Source of the DNA: Caldilineaceae bacterium
Lineage (GTDB): Bacteria; Chloroflexota; Anaerolineae; Caldilineales; Caldilineaceae
DNA length: 64,000 nt
Direction: 5' to 3'
Assembly: GCA_022827195.1 (NCBI GenBank)
Contig: JAJDTL010000018.1
Span: 1-64,000 of the forward strand
Below the pieces are notes generated by a model that ran no database searches, was not told the DNA's origin, and saw only the letters and a program-made list of their open reading frames with translations. The translations under genes and the position numbers were made by a program. Below are positions 26,145-35,157 of this stretch, in pieces (position 1 is the stretch's first letter; each line of letters starts with the position of its first letter).

Positions 26145-26966
26145 CTAAGGCGACTGCTCTGCCGCCGCCCCGGAGTCGAAGGCGGCGTGATCCACCAGCC
26201 CCGCCGTTTCGACGGGCCAGATTGCAAGCCACGCCTTGCCGATTACGAATTCCTGGGGCAGCTGGCCCCACGTACGAGTATCGGACGAGGCCGGTCGGTT
26301 GTCTCCCAAAACGTACAGGTTGCCGTGTTCCACGACCTGCGCAGAGATGTTACGCGTCATCGGAATCTGATCATACGGTTCATTGACGGGCGAGCCGTTC
26401 AGATAGAGAACTCCCTCAAGGATTTCAACGGTGTCCCCCGGCAGCCCGATGATGCGCTTGATATAGTCCTGGGTTGGGTTATTGGGATAGTGAAAGACGA
26501 TCACGTCGCCGCGTTCGTGATCGCTCAGGCGGTAGGCCAGCTTGTTCACGAGCAGGTACTGCCCATGGTGGAAGTTGGGTTCCATCGACTGGCCTTCGAT
26601 GCGGTAATTCTGGACCAAGCTGCGGATGACAAGAAAGATGAGCACCGCCAGGATCACCGTTTCCAGCGTTTCCCGCAGCAGCGATTTGAGTTCTATGCTA
26701 TCTTCGTTTTGCTCATCGCCGGCAAGAGCGGCTGCGTGATCTCCCAGGTCGCCCAGTGGAACCGCGCCGCCCGTCGGAACGGCTGTGGCAATCGTCTTCC
26801 CTGCTGGAATGGCGGGGTCTGCGCCCTGATCGCTTTTCGGTCGGGCCTGTACGGTTTCCGGGGATGTCGCGACGCCTTCAGGGGACTCTGCCGCGCCGGA
26901 AGCAGACCGCGCTGGCAGGCCGGTTTCCACCTCCGACGCTTTCGGCTTTTTCTGGTCGTCGAGCAA
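26145..26966 (-). CDS. lepB: Signal peptidase I
   Basis: A 273-residue membrane serine protease that cleaves Sec signal peptides. A cytoplasmic Ala/Pro/Glu-rich extension of about 90 residues precedes one TM helix (about 103-118). Box B GQSMEPN contains nucleophile S127; box D DYIKRIIGLPGD contains general-base K170; box E reads VLGDNRPASSDTR. The only start in frame after the upstream stop is TTG 26966, and a good promoter lies 60-90 bp upstream, which supports the long N-terminus. That extension is unusual for the family. Confidence 0.93.
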   Translation of the reverse strand: MLDDQKKPKASEVETGLPARSASGAAESPEGVATSPETVQARPKSDQGADPAIPAGKTIATAVPTGGAVPLGDLGDHAAALAGDEQNEDSIELKSLLRETLETVILAVLIFLVIRSLVQNYRIEGQSMEPNFHHGQYLLVNKLAYRLSDHERGDVIVFHYPNNPTQDYIKRIIGLPGDTVEILEGVLYLNGSPVNEPYDQIPMTRNISAQVVEHGNLYVLGDNRPASSDTRTWGQLPQEFVIGKAWLAIWPVETAGLVDHAAFDSGAAAEQSP

Positions 26967-27024
26967 CGGTTTGGGTCCGATTTCGTGGCGTAGAGCGACA
27001 GTAAGTGTTCAGGCGGACAGAAAA

Positions 27025-27054
27025 ATTATATCATTCCCGACGAATTGAAAACAA
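27025..27054 (-). promoter_or_regulatory. Predicted promoter of the lepB operon
   Basis: On the minus strand TTGTTT (27049-27054) and a perfect TATAAT (27025-27030) are spaced 18 bp. Transcription would start near 27018, about 50 nt before the TTG start of signal peptidase I. Confidence 0.55.
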
Positions 27055-27197
27055 GCCGCGACCGTTCGCGGCCATCACTAACACAGTGGAACGGGACGTT
27101 GGAATTCGATTCAATCGATGCACCGTTCTTCAAATCAGGTTTTTGCATCTGTCCTGGCAGCGTCTTAGTCTTCCTGACCTTGTCCCCTCGGTTGCGT

Positions 27198-27232
27198 CAA
27201 TTATCCCAAATGAATAACCCAATTATCCCAAA
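27198..27232. repeat. 14-bp direct repeat in a short intergenic region
   Basis: CAATTATCCCAAAT occurs at 27198-27211 and again at about 27219-27232, 21 bp apart (two helical turns). It lies between divergently oriented lepB and the end of the AlbA-type gene. It could be a protein-binding pair or simply a local duplication. Confidence 0.4.
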
Positions 27233-27240
27233 TCCGCCGG

Positions 27241-28671
27241 CTATCTGAGAATGTAGCGCGTTCCCCGTTTGTCACCGATCTTGAGAAGCAGCTTCTTGTC
27301 GACAAGGTCGGCTAGGTCCAACCGCAGCGTCTCCGCGCCTACGTGAGAACAGAGCTGCCTGTAATCGCGGTTGGTGATGCTGCCGTTGGCATGAACATGC
27401 TGCATCGCCTTCAGCTGACGCTCGTTCATGTGCTGCTCCCACTCAGGAATGATCTTCTCCAGGTCGCGGCTGTTCTGCAGCTTAACCGAGAATCGATGGC
27501 TTTTCGCTTCAAAGATCGGCGGCGGATGGCCTGCGGCCACCATCTCTTCGATCATCCTGTCTACGCCCAGGCCGAGCTCCTCAATGTATCCCCATTGGTA
27601 CAAACCGTTGACGATGCGGGGATTGCGGCTGTAGTGCTCTTCGACGATGTTATCGACTGTAATGTAGGCCGGCAGTCCGCCTGGGCTTGTGATTTCCAAG
27701 CGGTCGGTGTGCATGTGAATCTCGACGCTGCTCCCCCGCAGGCGATAGTCACGGTGGCAGACCGCATTCACGAGCGCTTCACGGACGGCAAATGGCGGAT
27801 ACTCGGTCCTGTCTTCGCGCTGCAGGGCCTTGACAATTGCCTTTTTGTCCATCTCCTCCCAGATTACGCGCCAGCCGCGCTCGACGATACGCGCGAGCGG
27901 GCCGGTAATCTCCTCGCGCCGGCCGTAGCTGAAGGAACCGGCTGCGCCGCCGAGCGGCAGGCTCTCGGCCGGTCGATCGCCGGCGCCCGGCGCGGCCCGG
28001 TGCCCATCCGACCGGTTGTTGTCGAACTTTACGAAGACGGCGCGGCTCTGGGGCAGAAAGAGCTGCGGCTCCTTGCCGAACAGAAGCATCCCGCAGATCG
28101 TCGGCACACCGTCTGCGCCGATGGCACCTATCTGCTGCAGCAGCCGGTCTTTGGGCAGCAGCGTGCCGCGCGGATTGCGCTGCTGTCGCTTTTCGAGGTA
28201 CTCGTCGATGACGTCCTCGTCCAGGTCCACCCTGACCGCGCCGGGAACAGCATCGGTCTCAAACTCGCCCATCGAACGGTTAGCCAGCAGCATCTGCAGC
28301 TCTGCCGGGCTGAGCGGACGGTTTTCGCGGCTGTGGCGCACAAGGGCGCGGCCGTCGCTGAGGATATGAAGCTCGCTGCTCCGTTCGACCCGCAGCAGTA
28401 CGATTGGCCCACCCTGCGCTTCCGCCTGCTGCCACTCGGTCCGCATTGGCGGGCGGCACAGCGTCAGTGCGGCGCGCAGGGTGCCTTCCGCCTCATCGCC
28501 TGCAAGCAGGTTGCCCGGCAACCCGCCGGCATCTACGCCCAGCACGACGGTTCCGCCGTCACCGTTGGCGAAGGCGACGAGCGTCTCGGCCAGCGTCTCC
28601 GGGCTGGGGCTGGGGAGGAAAGCAACTCTCGCGCCGGGACCTTGGTCAAGTAAAGTCCGCAGTTCTGTCAT
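27241..28671 (-). CDS. AlbA/Schlafen-domain ATPase-like DNA-binding protein
   Basis: A 476-residue protein of the RecG-like AlbA_2/Schlafen group. The N-terminal AlbA_2 core contains FANGDGGTVVLGVDAGG. The middle has REALVNAVCHRDYRLRGSSVEI, a HATPase_c_4-type segment, followed by LEITSPGGLP and GLGVDRMIEEM; the C-terminus is a winged-helix-like region. ATG 28671 is preferred because longer starts run into gyrA. The gene begins 16 bp after gyrA on the same strand, so cotranscription is likely. It is probably a transcriptional regulator or nucleic-acid-dependent ATPase; the ligand is unknown. Confidence 0.82.
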   Translation of the reverse strand: MTELRTLLDQGPGARVAFLPSPSPETLAETLVAFANGDGGTVVLGVDAGGLPGNLLAGDEAEGTLRAALTLCRPPMRTEWQQAEAQGGPIVLLRVERSSELHILSDGRALVRHSRENRPLSPAELQMLLANRSMGEFETDAVPGAVRVDLDEDVIDEYLEKRQQRNPRGTLLPKDRLLQQIGAIGADGVPTICGMLLFGKEPQLFLPQSRAVFVKFDNNRSDGHRAAPGAGDRPAESLPLGGAAGSFSYGRREEITGPLARIVERGWRVIWEEMDKKAIVKALQREDRTEYPPFAVREALVNAVCHRDYRLRGSSVEIHMHTDRLEITSPGGLPAYITVDNIVEEHYSRNPRIVNGLYQWGYIEELGLGVDRMIEEMVAAGHPPPIFEAKSHRFSVKLQNSRDLEKIIPEWEQHMNERQLKAMQHVHANGSITNRDYRQLCSHVGAETLRLDLADLVDKKLLLKIGDKRGTRYILR

Positions 28672-28687
28672 TGGTGGAATTGCCGGC

Positions 28688-31318
28688 CTAGTCGTCGGCC
28701 GGGACTGGAGGGGCACTGGTGACGGCCGCGGCCGGACCGCTGCCATTCGATTCCACGCCATCGACGCCGCGTGTCAGGTCCTCGTGCCTGAGCACTGCCA
28801 GCGCTGCCACGGTGTCGCCTTCATCCAGATTGACGATGCGAACGCCGCGCGTAGCGCGGCCAAAGAGGCTGATTCCGGAGACCGGAGTGCGCAACATGAT
28901 GCCGTTGCCGGTGATTACAGTGATCTGGTCCTCGTGTTTGACCACGCGGGCCGCCACGATCGGGCCGACTTCCTCCAGCCTATTGCGGTCAGTGGTCCAC
29001 ACACCCTGCGTATATCGGCCTTGCTGGGGGTATTCGGTTAGGCGCACTCGCTTGCCGCAGCCCAGTTCGTGCAGTACTAACAGGTACGCGTCCGGCTGCA
29101 ATACATCGAATCCGGTCACCTGGTCCCCCGGCAACAGGCGAAGCGCCCGCACACCGGCCGCCGTGCGCCCCATAGCCCGCACCTCGTCCTCGCGCATTCG
29201 GAGCGCTTTGCCGCCGCGCGTAATCACGATAAACTCCTGGCTGCCGTCGGTCAGCTGAGCCCACTCCAGCGAATCGTCCTCATCCAGATTCATCGCAATC
29301 AGTCCGCTGGGACGTACATGGGAAAACGCACTGGCCCGCACTCGCTTGATCCGCCCCTTGCGTGTCAGCAAGGTAATGTACTCCGCTTGACCGAAGTCGG
29401 CGGTCGTCAGCATCGCGGTCACTTCTTCTTCGTGCTGCAAGGTGAGCACATTGGCGATGTGCGCGCCCTTTGACGTGCGGCTGCCCTCCGGCAACTCGTA
29501 AACGCGGCTGCCGTACACCCGCCCTTTATTCGTAAAGAGAAGAATGTGATCAAGCGTACGTGCAAAGCGCAGGTCCATCACCTCGTCCTCACCGCGTGTT
29601 GACATCCCTTTCACGCCTCGCCCTCCGCGGCCCTGCGACCGAAACACATCCGCCACCATGTACTTAATGTAGGCGTTGGCGCTGAAACTGATCAACACGT
29701 TTTCCTGCGGGATCAGGTCCTCATCGCTGAAGGCGCCACTGGCGTGGCGGATGATCGAAGTCCGCCGCTCGTCGCCGTACTTCTCCTGCAGCTCGACAAT
29801 GTCGTCGCGGATCAGGGCGCGAATCTTGTGGGGGTTGGCCAGCAGGTCCACCAGATACGCGATCCGCTCCATCACCTCCTGGTATTCGTCCTCGATCTTC
29901 TGGCGTTCGAGCGCGGCCAGTCGCCGCAGCTGCAGGTCCAGGATCGCCTGTGCCTGGACAACGCTGAGATTGAAGAGCGCGACCAGCTGCGTGCGCGCAT
30001 CCTCGGCGCTGTCCGAGTTGCGGATCGTCGCAATCACTCTGTCGAGGAACTGGAGGGCAATTCGCAGCCCCTCCAGGACGTGTGCCCGCTCCCGCTGCTT
30101 GTTCAGGTCGAACTCGGTGCGCCGCGTGATCACTTCAAAGCGGTGATCGATGTAGATGAGCAGCGCGCGGCGCAGCCCGAGCGTTACCGGGCGTCCGTTC
30201 AACAGAGACAGGGCGTTGACGCTGAACGTGGACTGCAGCGGCGTGAACTTGAACAGCCGGTTCTGCTCCTTCTTGGGCGACGCCCCGCGCTTGAGCTCGA
30301 CAACAATGCGCATGCCGCTGCGGTCACTCTCATCGCGCAAGTCGCTGATCCCGTCCAACCGGCCGGAGCGCGCCAGCTCGGCGATCCGCTCGATCAAGGT
30401 CGTCTTATTGACCTGGTAGGGGATCTCGGTTACAACGATGCGGAACCGTCCGTTGTCGGTCTCCTCGATCTCGGTGCGGGCGCGCACGAGCACGCGGCCG
30501 CGGCCGGTCGCAAAGGCCTGCCGCACGCCCTCCGTACCCAGGATCTCGCCCCCGGTGGGGAAATCCGGGCCCTTCACCATCTCCATCAGCTCATCGAGAC
30601 CGACCTGTTCACGGCGTTCCCAGTTGTCGATCACGTACGCGACCGCATCGCAGATTTCGCTCAGATTGTGCGGCGGAATGTTAGTGGCCATACCAACGGC
30701 GATGCCGCTCGAGCCGTTGACGAGCATGCTCGGAACTTTTCCGGGCAGGACGAGCGGCTCTTCGAGGCTGTCGTCGAAATTCGGGCCCCAGTCGACCGTG
30801 TCCATCTCGATGTCCTGGAGCATCATTTCGGTCAGCTGCGACAGCCGGGCCTCGGTGTAACGCATCGCGGCCGGGCTGTCGCCGTCGATCGAGCCAAAAT
30901 TGCCTTGCCCGTCCACCAGCGGATAGCGCAGGCTGAACTCCTGCGCCATACGGGCGAGGGCGTCGTATACGGCCTGATCGTTGTGTGGGTGATATTTGCC
31001 CAGCACTTCGCCTACGATGCGAGCCGACTTCTTGTAGCCGGCATTGGAACGCAGACCCATATCGTGCATCGCGTAGAGGATGCGCCGGTGGACCGGTTTC
31101 AGGCCGTCGCGGGCGTCCGGCAGGGCGCGGGCGACGATGACGCTGACGGCGTAATCGAGGAACGCGGTCCGCATCTCATCTTCAATCGAGACTTCCTCGA
31201 CGCTTTGCGCGAAGTATCCGTTGCCGTTCGACCCGTTCGGGGACGGGACATTGGAGGGCAGATTGCCCAGGCCTCCGTCCTCTGGGGAAGCGTCGTCTGC
31301 GCCGTTTGGATCGCTCAT
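28688..31318 (-). CDS. gyrA: DNA gyrase subunit A
   Basis: An 876-residue type IIA topoisomerase subunit. The breakage domain has catalytic Y154 ([10 protein letters not shown]), offset by 32 from E. coli Y122 because of a Gly/Asn/Ser-rich N-terminal extension of about 40 residues. The C-terminal pinwheel carries the gyrase box QGRGGRG, which supports GyrA over ParC. In the quinolone region [11 protein letters not shown], the E. coli positions 81, 83 and 87 correspond to N113, Q115 and D119. ATG 31318 has AGGAGAAGG upstream. gyrB is not in the window. Confidence 0.95.
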   Translation of the reverse strand: MSDPNGADDASPEDGGLGNLPSNVPSPNGSNGNGYFAQSVEEVSIEDEMRTAFLDYAVSVIVARALPDARDGLKPVHRRILYAMHDMGLRSNAGYKKSARIVGEVLGKYHPHNDQAVYDALARMAQEFSLRYPLVDGQGNFGSIDGDSPAAMRYTEARLSQLTEMMLQDIEMDTVDWGPNFDDSLEEPLVLPGKVPSMLVNGSSGIAVGMATNIPPHNLSEICDAVAYVIDNWERREQVGLDELMEMVKGPDFPTGGEILGTEGVRQAFATGRGRVLVRARTEIEETDNGRFRIVVTEIPYQVNKTTLIERIAELARSGRLDGISDLRDESDRSGMRIVVELKRGASPKKEQNRLFKFTPLQSTFSVNALSLLNGRPVTLGLRRALLIYIDHRFEVITRRTEFDLNKQRERAHVLEGLRIALQFLDRVIATIRNSDSAEDARTQLVALFNLSVVQAQAILDLQLRRLAALERQKIEDEYQEVMERIAYLVDLLANPHKIRALIRDDIVELQEKYGDERRTSIIRHASGAFSDEDLIPQENVLISFSANAYIKYMVADVFRSQGRGGRGVKGMSTRGEDEVMDLRFARTLDHILLFTNKGRVYGSRVYELPEGSRTSKGAHIANVLTLQHEEEVTAMLTTADFGQAEYITLLTRKGRIKRVRASAFSHVRPSGLIAMNLDEDDSLEWAQLTDGSQEFIVITRGGKALRMREDEVRAMGRTAAGVRALRLLPGDQVTGFDVLQPDAYLLVLHELGCGKRVRLTEYPQQGRYTQGVWTTDRNRLEEVGPIVAARVVKHEDQITVITGNGIMLRTPVSGISLFGRATRGVRIVNLDEGDTVAALAVLRHEDLTRGVDGVESNGSGPAAAVTSAPPVPADD

Positions 31319-31744
31319 TCACCTTCTCCTGCTGCTACAGTACATCTCATTCGGCCAACACTCTTTGGGAGAAACCTGGAGCCATGAAGCGGCTGGTCTG
31401 CAGGCCGCGCATGTGTGAGTTTCATGCAGAATTCGACCGTCCGCCGAGTCCCAAAGAGACCCTTCAAGCCGGTGCATCTGAAACCGTCCCCAAGCCTTAC
31501 AATTATACCTGATACAGCCGGATTTGGCTAACGTGAAGGCGTTCTCAAGTTCCGCCTACACTGCTCCAAATGATGCTCTACGCCGCCTTTTCTCTGGACT
31601 CCGAAGACGCGCCGCCGGCCGGCCATTCCATACTCTGGGTTCCCATCCTCCTGAGGTCCTGCTACGTTTTTCGCGCCCCAGCGCTGATCTTTTCCCCTCG
31701 AACCGCCGCCCTCCGCCGGCGCGCACTCGCCAGGTCTGGCAGGG
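31319..31744. other. gyrA upstream region
   Basis: No gene is seen. A minus-strand TATAAT at 31502-31507 could be the gyrA -10 box, with only a weak -35 (TTAGCC at 18 bp) and a leader near 175 nt. Nothing else is recognised up to the rplI terminator. Confidence 0.4.
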
Positions 31745-31773
31745 AAAAACAAAGACAGGACCAAGTCCTGTCT
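31745..31773 (-). terminator. Rho-independent terminator of rplI
   Basis: A perfect 9-bp stem, AGACAGGAC (31753-31761) and GTCCTGTCT (31765-31773) with loop CAA, is followed on the minus strand by a T-rich run (TTTGTTTTT). It lies about 55 bp downstream of the rplI stop. Confidence 0.8.
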
Positions 31774-31828
31774 CTCACACCTCGTATCGTTTTGAAGAAG
31801 AGGCCGTCAAATCCGGCCGGACCGATTA

Positions 31829-32425
31829 CTACTCATTCTCCTCGGAGTCTCCGGCCGAGTCATTTTCCAAAGCTTCGTCGATCAGTTCGGCCGCGGCCTC
31901 CTCTTCCAGCAGGGCCTGGGCGGCGGCCTCGCGGTCGCGCTCCCGCTGTTCGGCGTCGGCCCAGCTCTCGCCTTCACGCACAACCGCGACGGCGAAGGAG
32001 GCCTCCACTTCCGGCATCAGCCTCATTGTCAGGTCGTACAGACCAAGCTCGCGGATCGAGGCGCCCAGCATGATCCTACGGCGGTCCACCTCGAAATCTA
32101 CTTTCTCCGTCAACTGCTCAGCGATGTCGGAGGTTGTGATCGAACCGTACAGCCGGTCATTGTCTCCCGCCCGCACCTCGAATAGCAACTGCTGACCGCT
32201 GAGGACCTGTGCCTGCGCTTCGGCGTTCGAGAACTCCTGCGCGCGTCTGCGAATCGCCATCTGGCGAATCTCCTCGGCCTGCTTGAGCGCTCCCTTGGTC
32301 GCAACGATTGCCTCCCTGCGCGGGATCAGATAGTTGCGGGCATAGCCCCTGGCGACCGTGTGAACTTCACCGGCCAGTCCGAGGCTGGGGATATCTTCAG
32401 TCAGTAGAACCTTCATGCGTGCCAT
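31829..32425 (-). CDS. rplI: Ribosomal protein L9 with acidic C-terminal extension
   Basis: A 198-residue 50S protein; typical L9 is about 150 residues. The N-terminal rRNA-binding motif is intact ([32 protein letters not shown], given as family signature region residues 4-35), with the connecting helix and the C-terminal domain to about 148. The final 48 residues are almost all Glu, Ala and Asp and form an added acidic helix. The ATG at 32425 has AAGGAAAAGAG upstream; ATG 32416 is an alternative. The usual rpsF, rpsR and dnaB partners are absent, and a terminator follows. Confidence 0.95.
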   Translation of the reverse strand: MARMKVLLTEDIPSLGLAGEVHTVARGYARNYLIPRREAIVATKGALKQAEEIRQMAIRRRAQEFSNAEAQAQVLSGQQLLFEVRAGDNDRLYGSITTSDIAEQLTEKVDFEVDRRRIMLGASIRELGLYDLTMRLMPEVEASFAVAVVREGESWADAEQRERDREAAAQALLEEEAAAELIDEALENDSAGDSEENE

Positions 32426-32793
32426 TGTTTCTCTTTTCCTTCGATTCTCAGGCGGCCGTCGGCCAGGCTCGCCTCTTGCCGATCATTGACAGACTACTGC
32501 ACTGCAATCCACCTGAGCGTCCACCTCTTGGTTGGTCCGCTCTTCACCTAGCCTGAACATTGGCCGGTTCCAATAGCGAAGCCAGCCTTTGAACTGTATA
32601 CTACAAAGCGACATTGTACACCGGCCGCGCGGCGCCCGGCAAATCCTGCAAGGTCAGGCTGCGCGCCCTAAACGGCTTCGGCGAGACGGGGCGGACAGCC
32701 CTATTCAGGAGACCGCTAATTCGCCGGTTCTGGCTGGAGGCGCAGTGCTCCGCCACAGGCGTTCGCCCGCCGGCAGCCGAGGGAGATCGCACA
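32426..32793. other. Divergent intergenic region rplI / response regulator
   Basis: No gene is supported. The motif GTATACTACAA at 32596-32606, which recurs at 60900-60910 upstream of an enolase-superfamily gene, contains a possible -10 TATACT, but no good -35 is present. Confidence 0.4.
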
Positions 32794-33492
32794 ATGGCTA
32801 ATGAAAAGCTGCTGATTGTTGAGGACGAGCGAGCCGTCGCGAGGGGTCTGGTCTATGCGCTCGAGGCCGAGGGCTATGACGTAACCTGGGCCCGGACGGG
32901 CGTAGAGGCGCTGGAGCTGGCAAGGCGCGAGCCGCCCGACCTGATCACCCTCGACCTGCGTCTGCCGGACATGAGCGGTTACGATGTCTGCCGTGCGCTC
33001 CGCAGCGAAAGCTTCCGCCAACCGGTCCTGATGCTGACCGCCAAAGATGAAGAGCTGGACAAGGTTTTGGGCCTCGAGCTGGGCGCCGACGACTACGTCG
33101 TCAAACCCTACAGCCTGCGCGAGTTGACCTCGCGTATCCGCGCCTTGCTGCGGCGGGCCTACGGCGATCTGGCCGCGCCCTCGGAGGACGACGTCAAGCG
33201 TATCGGCGACCTGGAAGTCGATCTGACGCGCATGGTAGTCAGGGCCGGGGGCGATGAAGTCGACCTGACCCCGATCGAGTTCCGGCTGCTGCGTTATCTA
33301 TCGGCGCGGCCCGACGTGCCGGTAAGTCGCAGCGGCCTGATGGAGGCAGTGTGGGGTTACGAGAGCGATGTCAGCAGCGACCGGACGGTCGACGTTCACA
33401 TCCGCCATCTGAGGCAGAAGATCGAGCGCGACCCGGCCAATCCGACTCGCATTGTGACAGTGCGCGGCGTCGGTTACAAGCTGCAGGGATGA
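32794..33492 (+). CDS. OmpR/PhoB-type response regulator
   Basis: A 232-residue two-component transcription factor. The receiver domain has the acidic pair near E10-D11, phosphoacceptor D54 (DLRLPDMSG), T82 and K104. The winged-helix DNA-binding domain runs from about 134 to 231 (VDLTPIEFRLLRYL, SSDRTVDVHIRHLRQKIE, VRGVGYKL). ATG 32794 is chosen over longer frames because GAGGGA lies about 9 nt upstream and the receiver starts there. It is followed by the triple-PDZ gene and the kinase gene, its likely partners. Confidence 0.93.
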   Translation: MANEKLLIVEDERAVARGLVYALEAEGYDVTWARTGVEALELARREPPDLITLDLRLPDMSGYDVCRALRSESFRQPVLMLTAKDEELDKVLGLELGADDYVVKPYSLRELTSRIRALLRRAYGDLAAPSEDDVKRIGDLEVDLTRMVVRAGGDEVDLTPIEFRLLRYLSARPDVPVSRSGLMEAVWGYESDVSSDRTVDVHIRHLRQKIERDPANPTRIVTVRGVGYKLQG

Positions 33493-33679
33493 TCACCGGC
33501 GCACGTCGAGAGATTCGCGACGTGCCGCAAACAGTTTGTCGCCACGCGTCCAGCGACCTTCCTCCCCGATGTTACGGAACCTTAATTGAAAGGCAACAGG
33601 GCTTTCAGATCGGGGCGCTACACTGGTAGTCGTAGCACTGAATTCCAACCAATGTGTAGCGTACTTTCAGGAGGAAGAG

Positions 33680-34939
33680 ATGAATCGCATAGGACAAAGG
33701 GGAAGCCGGGCCGTCGCGATAGGCGCCCGACAGAAGAGCCTCTGGATCGTGCTCGCAGCGCTGCTGGCACTTTTGGCTGCGAGTGTGCCCGTATCCGCTG
33801 CCAGCACGGAGGAACGAGTCAAGCCGGAACCGGGCGTTTTGATAACGGCTGTGGCTGACGAGATGCCGGCGGCAGAGGCCGGCCTTGCCCGTGGGGACAT
33901 CCTGCTTGCCATCGACGGCGACAGAGTAAATACTGCGGCCGAGCTGCAAAAAGTGGTCCTGATGCAGGATCCTGGTGACGCGCTGGAGCTGACGGTAAAG
34001 CGCGGCGACGAGAAGCTAACGTTTTCGGTGACGCTGGCCGATCGCGACGGCTACCCTGTCCTTGGCGTGGCGGCACACGTGGACCGCGGCGATGGCATGT
34101 CGCCTCAGCGCGGGCGTCGCGGCTGGATGCCAGACCGCGGTCGCGTCTTCGGCATGGAGCGTGGAAGAGGCATGAATGCCCTCCCGATCAAGGAAATTGA
34201 CGGGGCGGCGGTCGTCGACATTCTGGAAGACGGCCCAGCCGCCGCCGCCGGTCTCCAGGCCGGAGACATTATCACCACGGTCGACGACATCGAGATTGGC
34301 GGGCTGAACGATCTGGCGCAGGCAGCTGCCAACTACAGCCCTGGCGATGAGGTAATGCTTACAGTCGAGCGCGACGGCGAGGCAGTCGAGTTGACTGTGA
34401 CGCTTGGCGCCCATCCCGATGACGACGGAATGGCATTCCTCGGTGTCCGCATAATGCCTTCCGGCGAGTTCCAGCTGCACAGGGACGGACGCGGTCCCCG
34501 TCGCGGCGGTTACTTTCGATTCGGCTTTCCGCGCGGTCTGCCCTTCGGCGGCCCCTTCGCGTGGATGAACACCGACGGTGCCCTGGTCATGGGTATCCAG
34601 GATGAAGGTCCTGCCGCGGGTGCAGAACTACAGAAGGGCGACGTGATTACCGGTATCGGCGAGACTGAGATCGCAGGCTTCGACGAGCTTGTCGAGGCGC
34701 TGGCTGCCTACAGCCCCGGCGATGAAGTCGAGCTGACCGTAGTCCGCGACGGCGAACAGCTGACCGCAGCCGTGACGCTGGGAGCCCACCCGGACGACGA
34801 AGACAAGGCCTACCTCGGCCTGATGATCGTGCCTCTCGAGCGCTTCCGCATGCAATTGGAGGAAGAGATGATCGAAGAGTCGCACAACGGCGAGGAGCAG
34901 GCCCAACAGAGCAGTCACGAGGCCGACCAGGACTCATAG
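33680..34939 (+). CDS. Exported protein with three PDZ domains and no protease domain
   Basis: A 419-residue protein with an N-terminal signal or anchor helix (about 20-42) and PDZ-like domains at roughly 48-125, 165-245 and 295-385. Each has the ligand-groove pattern (GPAAAAGLQAGDIITTVDD; AYSPGDEVELTVVRDGE). Gly/Arg-rich linkers join them and the tail is acidic. No Ser-His-Asp protease domain of the HtrA/DegP type is present, so it should bind exposed C-termini without cutting. AGGAGGAAGAG precedes ATG 33680. It lies between the regulator and the kinase, suggesting it is sensor input or a regulon product. Confidence 0.85.
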   Translation: MNRIGQRGSRAVAIGARQKSLWIVLAALLALLAASVPVSAASTEERVKPEPGVLITAVADEMPAAEAGLARGDILLAIDGDRVNTAAELQKVVLMQDPGDALELTVKRGDEKLTFSVTLADRDGYPVLGVAAHVDRGDGMSPQRGRRGWMPDRGRVFGMERGRGMNALPIKEIDGAAVVDILEDGPAAAAGLQAGDIITTVDDIEIGGLNDLAQAAANYSPGDEVMLTVERDGEAVELTVTLGAHPDDDGMAFLGVRIMPSGEFQLHRDGRGPRRGGYFRFGFPRGLPFGGPFAWMNTDGALVMGIQDEGPAAGAELQKGDVITGIGETEIAGFDELVEALAAYSPGDEVELTVVRDGEQLTAAVTLGAHPDDEDKAYLGLMIVPLERFRMQLEEEMIEESHNGEEQAQQSSHEADQDS

Positions 34940-35036
34940 ACCGCCCGCCAGCCTGAGGCTGCCGGCGTCACTCGAGACGGGCGAGCACAACGGAGTGTTA
35001 CCACCCACGACCCCGGCGCCGTCAAAATAGTCGTAC

Positions 35037-35072
35037 CCCGCTCTCCGGCCGCCCGTCGTGCCGGAGAGCGGG
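35037..35072 (+). terminator. Strong hairpin between PDZ and kinase genes
   Basis: A perfect 13-bp stem (CCCGCTCTCCGGC 35037-35049, GCCGGAGAGCGGG 35060-35072) has a 10-nt loop. No T-run follows, so it may act as an attenuator or RNA-stability element and not as a simple terminator, splitting expression of the PDZ gene from the kinase. Confidence 0.6.
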
Positions 35073-35157
35073 CCTTGCCAGGGCAGTCCGCAGAAGAACG
35101 GCGGAACCGCAGAGACGTCTCGGAAGAACTCGGACGGCGAGCAAAAGGGGAAGGAAG

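Noticed and set aside
29744..31387. 547-codon plus-strand open frame opposite gyrA
   Set aside because: It is antisense to an unmistakable gyrA, has an Arg/His/Gln-heavy composition typical of high-GC shadow frames, and shows no family pattern.
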